From Alphaproteobacteria bacterium (lineage in GTDB: Bacteria; Pseudomonadota; Alphaproteobacteria; Micropepsales; Micropepsaceae), in assembly GCA_947474645.1 (NCBI GenBank), contig CANJJD010000023.1, positions 1 to 41,257 of the forward strand: DNA of 41,257 nt. Reading direction: 5' to 3'. The translations under genes were made by a program, and so were the position numbers. Shown one piece after another: positions 35,577-41,257 of this stretch (its first letter is position 1; each line of letters opens with the position of its first letter). The notes below the pieces were generated by a model. The model did no database searches, was not told where the DNA came from, and worked only from the letters and a program-made list of their open reading frames with translations.

Positions 35577-36869
35577 TCACTTGCCAATGCAGAAATCGCG
35601 GAACACAAAATCCAGCAGCTCTTCCACATCCACCCGCCCGGTGATGCGGCCGATGGCGCGCATGGCCAGGCGCAGATCCTCGGCCAGCAGCTCCGGTTGG
35701 TCGCGCGGCGCCGCCAAACCGTGACGCAGATGGGCCAGCGCCTCGTTCAAGGCGTGGCGATGGCGCGGCCGGGTGAGCAGCGGGGCGCCGTCGCCCTCCA
35801 ATTTATGCTGCACCTTTTGCTGCAGCATTTTCAGCAATTCCGCCATTCCCGCGCCAGTCTTCAGCGAAATCGATAGGCCTTCGCGTCCAACACCGAGGTC
35901 GGATTTGTTGCAGACGATCATGTCGGGCTCGGGCAGGTCAGCGGGGAGACCGGCGCGCGGATTTTCCAGACTTCCATCCAGCAACAACAGCGTCATGCCG
36001 CCCGCCGCATGCGATAGCGCCCGGCGCATACCTTCGGCCTCTATCGTGTCGGTGGTCTGGCGCACCCCCGCCGTGTCGGCCACCTGCAGCAGATAGCCGC
36101 CAAGATCCAACCGCGCCTCCACCACGTCGCGGGTGGTGCCGGGCGTGTTCGCGACAATGGCCACGTCGCGGCGGGCCAGGGCGTTGATCAGCGAAGATTT
36201 GCCGGCATTGGGCGGGCCCAGAATGGTCAGTCGCAAGCCCTCGCGCAGGCTCTCGCCCCGCCCGGAATCGTCCGTATGTTCTTGTATTTGCTTTACTATT
36301 TCTTCCGCCGCGCCGCGGGCGGCATCAAATTCGCTTCCCCCCACCCCATCATCGGAAAAGTCGATGGCCGCTTCGGCCCGCCCCAGCGCCGCGATCATTC
36401 CCGCGCGCCAGCCTTCATAAAGATCGGCCAGCGCCCCGTCATGCTGGCGCAGGGCCTGGCGCAGTTGGGCCGGGGTTTCGGCATCCACCAGATCGGCGAT
36501 GGCTTCGGCCTGGGTCAGGTCCAGCTTGCCGTTTTCCACCGCGCGCCGGCTGAATTCGCCCGGCTCGGCCGGGCGCGCGCCCAGCGCCGCAAGCGCGGAA
36601 AACAGGGCCTCGCGGATCGCCCGCCCGCCATGGATGTGAAATTCGGCGACGTCTTCGCCGGTGAAGCTGTGGGGGGCGGCGAACCAGATCAGCAGGGCAT
36701 GGTCAATTTCGGCCCCATAATGCGCCAGCCGCCGCAACACCGCCTGGCGGGGCGGGGGCAGGGGGCCGGCCAGCGCCGTGGCGAGCGGGCCGGCATCCGG
36801 TCCCGACAGCCGCACCACCGCCACCCCGGCGCGGCCCGGGCTGCTGGCCAGGGCGAAGATCGAATCCAT
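35577..36869 (-). CDS. mnmE: tRNA modification GTPase MnmE (TrmE)
   Basis: The 430-residue protein has an N-terminal tetrahydrofolate-binding domain ([20 protein letters not shown]). Helical domains flank an inserted G domain: [15 protein letters not shown] (G1), [12 protein letters not shown] (G2), VADTAGVR (G3) and VCNKSD (G4). The C-terminus [11 protein letters not shown] has the catalytic Cys motif. It works with MnmG on U34. A 7-bp gap separates it from the upstream DUF6489-like gene. Confidence 0.97.
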   Translation of the reverse strand: MDSIFALASSPGRAGVAVVRLSGPDAGPLATALAGPLPPPRQAVLRRLAHYGAEIDHALLIWFAAPHSFTGEDVAEFHIHGGRAIREALFSALAALGARPAEPGEFSRRAVENGKLDLTQAEAIADLVDAETPAQLRQALRQHDGALADLYEGWRAGMIAALGRAEAAIDFSDDGVGGSEFDAARGAAEEIVKQIQEHTDDSGRGESLREGLRLTILGPPNAGKSSLINALARRDVAIVANTPGTTRDVVEARLDLGGYLLQVADTAGVRQTTDTIEAEGMRRALSHAAGGMTLLLLDGSLENPRAGLPADLPEPDMIVCNKSDLGVGREGLSISLKTGAGMAELLKMLQQKVQHKLEGDGAPLLTRPRHRHALNEALAHLRHGLAAPRDQPELLAEDLRLAMRAIGRITGRVDVEELLDFVFRDFCIGK

Positions 36870-36876
36870 CGGGCGG

Positions 36877-37128
36877 CTATTTACCGTCCTTTTTGACCAT
36901 CCCGGCAGCCGAGTCCCACATCAGCTTCTGGAACTTCTGGAAGGCCTCGGCCCCGCCCAGCGGCATCCAGGCCCGCATCATGGCTTCGGGATCATTGGCA
37001 TCGAAGGCCTGTTTCAGGCGCCCCTGCATGTCGTCCAGCATCTTCTTCTGCATCGGTTCGACATCGGGCAAACCCATGAAGGCGCGAGCCTCTTGCGGGG
37101 TCATGTCCATCTCAACTGTCACCTTCAT
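36877..37128 (-). CDS. Small DUF6489-like protein
   Basis: The 83-residue protein begins MKVTVEMDMTPQEARAFMGLPDVEPMQKKMLDDMQ. This opening is like a widespread alphaproteobacterial small family (DUF6489), whose role is unknown. The rest is helical (PEAMMRAWMPLGG...). A start two codons earlier (MPMKV) is possible. It lies 7 bp before mnmE and is probably co-transcribed with it. Confidence 0.78.
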   Translation of the reverse strand: MKVTVEMDMTPQEARAFMGLPDVEPMQKKMLDDMQGRLKQAFDANDPEAMMRAWMPLGGAEAFQKFQKLMWDSAAGMVKKDGK

Positions 37129-37292
37129 CGGCATCGCCTTTTTTTGAGGGCGGTCCGGCTTGCGCCTAACGCCCTGTCCAGGGGTTTTGCGGGGCTCACT
37201 TTCGATGTAAGTAACCCCGCCCCAAAACATCACAGAAGCGGGCCGGCGGGAAGCATCCTTCCGCGCACCTTGACCACACTTGGAATGGAACG

Positions 37293-39317
37293 ATGAGCCT
37301 CAACAACGCCACCAGCCCCTTTCTTCTTTCCCACAAGGACAGCCCGGTCCAGTGGCGGACCTGGGGGCCCAAGGCCCTGGCCGAGGCCAAGAAGGCCGAC
37401 AAGCCCATCCTGCTCTCCATGGGCTATGCCGGCTGCCATTGGTGCCATGTGATCAACCGGGAAAGCTTCTCCAACCCGGAGATCGCCGCCCTGATCAACG
37501 ACAATTTCATTCCCGTGCTGGCCGACCGTGACGAGCGTCCGGACCTGGACATGCTCTATCAGGGCGCCGCGGGGATCATGCAGCATCCGGGCGGCTGGCC
37601 GCTCAACATCTTCCTGAACCATGACGGCGCGCCCTGGTGGGTGACCGGCTACCAGCCGCCGCAGGAGCAGCCTGAAAATCCCAGCTTCCGCCGCGTGATC
37701 GAGGACTGCGTCCAGCTTTGGAAGAACGAACGCGCCCGCGCCGAAGACACCGCCGCCAAGGTCACCGAGGCGGTGGAAAATCTCTACAACCGCGACATGG
37801 CCTCGGCCCAGGAAAGCATGAACCTGGACCTGACGGCGCTGCGCATCGCCCAGCGCTATGACATTTTCTTCGGCGGCATGCTGGGGACGATGAAGTTCCT
37901 CAACCCGCTGTTGCTCGAAGTGATGTGGCGCGGCTTCCTGCGCACCGGCACGGCGCAGTTCAGCCAGATCATCTTCACCACCCTGGACGGCATCCTGTTC
38001 GGCGGCGCCTATGACCATGTCGGCGGCGGCTTCTTCCGCCACACCCTGGACGAGCGCTGGCTGGAGCCGGCCTTCGAGAAGATGCTCTACGACCAGGCGC
38101 AGATGATCGAGCTGTGCTCCAGCGTCTGGCAGTTCAACCGCAACGAATTGTGCCGCCAGCGCGTGACCGAGACCGTCACGTTCCTGCTGCGCGACATGAA
38201 GGTGGGCAATGCCTTCGCCGCCTCCATTTCCTCGGGCTCCCATGCCGAGGACGCCAAATATTACACCTGGAGCGAGGCGGAAATTGACGCCGCCCTGGTG
38301 GGCACTTTCTCGGCCCGCTTCAAGCAGGTCTATGGCATCTCCCGCGACGGCAATGTGATGGGCCGCAACCTGCCGCGCCGGCTGGGAAATCCCGTTCCCG
38401 CCAACGAGGCCGACGAGGCGCTGCTCACCAAGCAGCGTGACATGCTGCTGGCGGGGCGCGCCAAGCGCACCGCGCCCAACCGCGACGACCGCGTGCTGGC
38501 CGACTGGAACGGGCTGGCCATCGCGGCCGTCGCCCGCGCCGGCAAGGTGTTCGAAAAGCCCGAATGGATTGAAGCCGCCACCGCGGCGTTCGACGGCGTG
38601 AGCAAGCTTCTGGGCGACGGCGACCGGCTGTCCCACATCAAGGGCAGCGCCGGCGTGGCCGACGATTATGCCGACATGGCCCGCGCCGCCCTGCAATTGT
38701 GGGAAGTGACCGGCGACGAGCGCTTCCTGGCCCCCGCCAAGGCCTGGACCAAGGTGCTGGACGAGCATTTCTGGAACGACAAGCTCAACGGCTATTCCTT
38801 CTATGCCGACGATGCCGAGCAGTTGTTCGTGCGTCCGCGCATGCTGTTCGACAATCCCGCCCCCAGCGTCAACGGCACCATGCTGATCGTGCTGACGCGG
38901 CTGGCGTTGCTGACCGGCGAAACCGATTACATGAGCCGCGCCTCGACCCTGGCGGCCACCTTCGGCAACGAGGCCAACCGCATGATCCAGGGGTCGGGCG
39001 GCTTTTTCGTGGGCTTCGAATATCTGCTCAACGCCCTGATGATCGTGGTGGTCGGCCACAAGGGCAATGCCAAGACCCAGGAGCTGGTCAGCGCCTATTG
39101 GGGCAAGGCCATGCCCAACGGCATGGTGGTGCAGATCGAGCCGGGCACGCCCCTGCCGGACCAGCATCCTGCCAATGGACGCGGCATGGAGGGCGGCCAG
39201 CCCACCGCCTATATCTGCCAGGCGGGCACCTGCTCCAATCCCTTCACGGCGCCTGCGGACCTGGCCGATGCCCTAACCCTGCCGCCGCAGATGCGCGGCC
39301 AGCAGGCCGTTCAATGA
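37293..39317 (+). CDS. DUF255 thioredoxin-domain protein (YyaL/SSP411-like)
   Basis: The 674-residue protein has an N-terminal DUF255 thioredoxin-like domain (residues 1-165) with GYAGCHWCHVINRESF, carrying the usual CxxC, then DERPDLDMLYQ and HPGGWPLNIFLN. An alpha/alpha-barrel follows (about 180-674) with YDHVGGGFFRHTLDERWLEPAFEKMLYDQAQ, KYYTWSEAEID and NRDDRVLADWNGLAIAAVA. Its biochemical role is unsettled. It overlaps the next gene by 4 bp, and both lie between rho and mnmE, which are usually closer together. Confidence 0.95.
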   Translation: MSLNNATSPFLLSHKDSPVQWRTWGPKALAEAKKADKPILLSMGYAGCHWCHVINRESFSNPEIAALINDNFIPVLADRDERPDLDMLYQGAAGIMQHPGGWPLNIFLNHDGAPWWVTGYQPPQEQPENPSFRRVIEDCVQLWKNERARAEDTAAKVTEAVENLYNRDMASAQESMNLDLTALRIAQRYDIFFGGMLGTMKFLNPLLLEVMWRGFLRTGTAQFSQIIFTTLDGILFGGAYDHVGGGFFRHTLDERWLEPAFEKMLYDQAQMIELCSSVWQFNRNELCRQRVTETVTFLLRDMKVGNAFAASISSGSHAEDAKYYTWSEAEIDAALVGTFSARFKQVYGISRDGNVMGRNLPRRLGNPVPANEADEALLTKQRDMLLAGRAKRTAPNRDDRVLADWNGLAIAAVARAGKVFEKPEWIEAATAAFDGVSKLLGDGDRLSHIKGSAGVADDYADMARAALQLWEVTGDERFLAPAKAWTKVLDEHFWNDKLNGYSFYADDAEQLFVRPRMLFDNPAPSVNGTMLIVLTRLALLTGETDYMSRASTLAATFGNEANRMIQGSGGFFVGFEYLLNALMIVVVGHKGNAKTQELVSAYWGKAMPNGMVVQIEPGTPLPDQHPANGRGMEGGQPTAYICQAGTCSNPFTAPADLADALTLPPQMRGQQAVQ

Positions 39318-40288
39318 TCAAGGCCATCCGGTTTGAAAAACCCGGCGGCAGCGATGTGCTGCAGTATGTGGACTATGACCTGCCGCCGCCCGCCAAGGGC
39401 CAGGTGCAGGTCAAGCACACGGCCATCGGCGTCAATTTCATCGATACCTATCACCGCACCGGGCTGTATCCGTTGCCGATGCCGTCGGGCCTGGGCTCGG
39501 AAGCCGCCGGCACGGTGGCGGCGCTGGGCGAAGATGTCAGCGGCTTTTCGGTCGGCGACCGCGTCGGCTATTCCAGCGGCGCCATCGGTTCGTATGCGCA
39601 AGCCAACAATGTCCCCGCCACCAAGCTGGTGAAGCTGCCGGCCGGGATCAGCGACGAGACCGCCGCCGCCATCCTGCTCAAGGGCATGACGGCGCAGTAT
39701 CTGCTGCGCCAGATCCACCGCGTCGCCGCGGGCGAGACCATCGTGTTCCATGCCGCCGCCGGCGGCGTCGGCCAGATCGGGGTGCAATGGGCCAGGCATC
39801 TGGGCGCCACCGTGATCGGCACCACCACCTCGCCGGAAAAAGTGGCGCTGGCGAAAGCCAATGGCTGCGCCCATGTGCTGAACAGCAAGGATGCGGGCTG
39901 GGAAAAACAAGTGCGCGAGCTCACCGGCGGCAAGGGCGTGCCGGTGGTCTATGACTCCATCGGCAAGGACACGTTCCTGGCCGGGCTGGATTGTTTGCAG
40001 CCGCGCGGCATCATGGTGACCTATGGCAATGCCTCGGGTCCGGTCGATCCCTTCTCGCCCGCCATCCTGGCGGCCAAGGGCTCGCTGTTCGTCACCCGCC
40101 CGACTCTCGCGCATTACACCAGCACCGCTGCGGAGCTTCAGGCCTGCGCCGATGACCTGTTCGCGGTGATTGCGTCCGGCGCGGTGAAGGTCGCCATCAA
40201 CCAGCGCTATGCCCTGAAAGATGCCGCCAAGGCCCATGACGCGCTGACGTCCAAGCAGACCACCGGCGCGACGATCCTCATCCCTTAG
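39314..40288 (+). CDS. Zinc-independent NADPH:quinone oxidoreductase
   Basis: The 324-residue MDR-family protein begins MIKAIRFEKPGGSDVLQYVD. The catalytic-domain motif GVNFIDTYHRTGLYP is typical of QorA-type enzymes, as is GSEAAGTVAALGEDV. The NADPH-binding VFHAAAGGVGQIGVQWARHLGA is in the Rossmann domain, and no zinc-ligand cysteines are seen. It reduces quinones with NADPH. It is coupled to the DUF255 gene by a 4-bp ATGA overlap and followed by a small secreted-protein gene. Confidence 0.93.
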   Translation: MIKAIRFEKPGGSDVLQYVDYDLPPPAKGQVQVKHTAIGVNFIDTYHRTGLYPLPMPSGLGSEAAGTVAALGEDVSGFSVGDRVGYSSGAIGSYAQANNVPATKLVKLPAGISDETAAAILLKGMTAQYLLRQIHRVAAGETIVFHAAAGGVGQIGVQWARHLGATVIGTTTSPEKVALAKANGCAHVLNSKDAGWEKQVRELTGGKGVPVVYDSIGKDTFLAGLDCLQPRGIMVTYGNASGPVDPFSPAILAAKGSLFVTRPTLAHYTSTAAELQACADDLFAVIASGAVKVAINQRYALKDAAKAHDALTSKQTTGATILIP

Positions 40289-40305
40289 ACAAGGCTTGAG
40301 GATAG

Positions 40306-40458
40306 ATGAACCGGAAAGCGCTGCTGTGGGCTTCAATCATAGGCGCGGTGCTGATCGGACTATTTTTGTTCATGCAAAGCGGATTTGTCGCTCAGGATGC
40401 GTGCCTCGACTCCGGCGGTAGGTGGTTGGCAGAAACCCACTCCTGCCAACACAGATAA
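40306..40458 (+). CDS. 50-residue membrane-anchored or secreted Cys-pair protein
   Basis: A short frame starts 17 bp after the oxidoreductase stop. GAGG (40299-40302) lies 3 bases before its ATG. It encodes a basic start MNRK, a hydrophobic helix (about 6-24) and a short polar domain with two cysteines, ACLDSGGRWLAETHSCQ (Cys33, Cys47). The CLDxGGxW...C pattern is one I associate with other small alphaproteobacterial exported proteins. It is likely membrane-tethered with a disulfide outside. Function unknown. Confidence 0.65.
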   Translation: MNRKALLWASIIGAVLIGLFLFMQSGFVAQDACLDSGGRWLAETHSCQHR

Positions 40459-40480
40459 TCACTTCGCGCGTCGCCAAAGA

Positions 40481-40508
40481 AGAAGGCCGGACTCGCGTCC
40501 GGCCTTCT
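40481..40508. terminator. Bidirectional intrinsic terminator
   Basis: Perfect 12-bp arms agaaggccggac/gtccggccttct with a 4-base loop. On the minus strand it is followed by TCTTTGG, suiting rho; on the plus strand it ends the small-protein transcript. Confidence 0.75.
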
Positions 40509-40517
40509 AGCTCTATC

Positions 40518-40580
40518 CTCACCCTGAGCCTGTCGAAGGGTGAGCGGCTCCTCATGCTTCGACAGGCTCAGCATGAGGAG
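40518..40580. repeat. Paired REP element
   Basis: Two hairpins sit head to head: ctcaccct...agggtgag (40518-40544) and ctcctcatgc...gcatgaggag (40548-40580). The loops gagcctgtcga and tcgacaggctc are exact complements, so alternative folds or loop-loop pairing are possible. This is a familiar dispersed proteobacterial REP type, located right after the rho stop. Confidence 0.9.
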
Positions 40581-40585
40581 ACTGG

Positions 40586-41257
40586 CTACGTGTTCATGCT
40601 TTCGAAGAAGTCGGCGTTGTTCTTGGCCGACTTGAGCTTGTCGAGCAGGAACTCGATGGCGTCCACTGTGCCCATGGGCGACAGGATGCGGCGCAGGACA
40701 TAGGTCTTGGCCAGGGTGCCCTTTTCGATCAGCAGTTCGTCCTTGCGGGTGCCCGAACGCATGATGTCGATAGCCGGGAAGACGCGCTTGTCGGCGACCT
40801 TGCGGTCCAGGATGATTTCGCTGTTGCCCGTGCCCTTGAACTCTTCGAAAATCACTTCGTCCATGCGGCTGCCGGTATCGATCAGGGCGGTGGCGATGAT
40901 GGTCAACGAACCGCCTTCCTCGATATTGCGCGCCGCGCCGAAGAAGCGCTTGGGGCGCTGCAGGGCGTTGGCGTCCACGCCGCCGGTCAGCACCTTGCCG
41001 GAGGATGGCACCACGGTGTTGTAGGCGCGGCCGAGGCGCGTGATGGAGTCCAAAAGGATGATCACGTCACGCTTGTGTTCGACCAGGCGCTTGGCCTTTT
41101 CGATCACCATTTCGGCGACCTGGACGTGGCGCGTGGCCGGCTCGTCGAAGGTGGAGGAGATCACTTCGCCCACCACGGTGCGCTGCATGTCGGTGACTTC
41201 TTCCGGGCGTTCGTCGATCAACAGCACGATCAGGAAGGCGTCGGGATGATTGGCGGC
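40586..41257 (-). CDS. rho: Transcription termination factor Rho (C-terminal half)
   Basis: The minus-strand frame enters at the window edge ([21 protein letters not shown]) and runs 223 residues to its stop. It covers the ATPase domain: [20 protein letters not shown], Walker B region [16 protein letters not shown], the Q-loop-bearing segment [22 protein letters not shown], the R-loop area [25 protein letters not shown] and the end [20 protein letters not shown]. The N-terminal RNA-binding domain and Walker A lie outside. The gene is partial only because of the window edge. Confidence 0.97.
   Translation of the reverse strand, partial: AANHPDAFLIVLLIDERPEEVTDMQRTVVGEVISSTFDEPATRHVQVAEMVIEKAKRLVEHKRDVIILLDSITRLGRAYNTVVPSSGKVLTGGVDANALQRPKRFFGAARNIEEGGSLTIIATALIDTGSRMDEVIFEEFKGTGNSEIILDRKVADKRVFPAIDIMRSGTRKDELLIEKGTLAKTYVLRRILSPMGTVDAIEFLLDKLKSAKNNADFFESMNT

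Noticed and set aside
37230..39167. 645-residue open frame antisense to the DUF255 gene
   Set aside because: It is a GC-rich shadow: His/Gly/Gln-rich with no domain pattern, while the plus strand encodes a clear conserved protein.

Overview
The window is a GC-rich, densely packed chromosomal segment from an alphaproteobacterium. The evidence is the RegB/RegA/SenC redox module, the mnmE-mnmG-rsmG-parA-parB cluster carrying parS sites, MmcB, and the general protein character. A deep-branching lineage near Rhizomicrobium/Micropepsaceae is possible, but that is a guess. Nothing points to a prophage, a plasmid or a CRISPR array. Most genes are housekeeping. The unusual content is in small intergenic repeats, a few degenerate enzymes and small hypothetical proteins.

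Layout. 1-3.3 kb (minus): nusA (cut by the window edge), rimP, a small membrane protein, trmB, metK. A 30-bp palindrome lies in the metK/hisB divergent region. 3.4-5.8 kb (plus): hisB, an mmcB-yjbR pair and a PAP2 membrane phosphatase. 5.75-9.5 kb: regA and regB (minus), divergent senC (plus), then folD and yggT (minus). 9.65-10 kb: tRNA-Ala(CGC), followed by a broken duplicate of its 3' half. 10-16.2 kb: accessory genes, namely a sorbosone-dehydrogenase-like protein, a FliL-like periplasmic protein, a CHASE2 cyclase with substituted active-site residues, a small membrane protein, an M15 dipeptidase, a degenerate DUF2817-like protein and a PsiF-like repeat protein. 16.2-21.4 kb: tRNA-Arg(CCG), a Na+/H+ antiporter, a MaoC protein, a histone-H1-like protein, msrB, a DUF3828-like protein, mscL and a soluble HisKA_2 kinase. 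21.6-27.9 kb: a ribbon-helix-helix protein, rpmI-rplT-pheS-pheT, then a methyltransferase and a glycosyltransferase-like gene on the minus strand. 28-31.2 kb: lepA and hisH-hisA. 31.2-41.3 kb: parB, parA, rsmG, mnmG, mnmE and a DUF6489-like gene (all minus), a DUF255 protein and a quinone oxidoreductase (plus), a 50-residue secreted or membrane protein, and the 3' half of rho (minus).

How the genes work together. The 31-37 kb block is the origin-proximal partition/tRNA-modification cluster of alphaproteobacteria. ParA and ParB would act on the two perfect parS sites, which lie inside rsmG and mnmG. RegB/RegA with SenC form a redox-sensing and cytochrome-oxidase copper-assembly module. rpmI-rplT-pheST and nusA-rimP-trmB belong to translation and transcription. 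The his genes are split: hisB stands alone and hisHA sits beside parB, with no hisF or hisE here.

The most interesting observations are: a 32-bp dispersed repeat that supplies both the MnmG C-terminus and the RsmG ribosome-binding site and recurs beside a duplicated msrB end; the cyclase lacking a metal-binding Asp; the interrupted tRNA-Ala duplication; several families of palindromic intergenic elements; and the palindrome over the metK promoter. I see no convincing wholly new multi-gene system.
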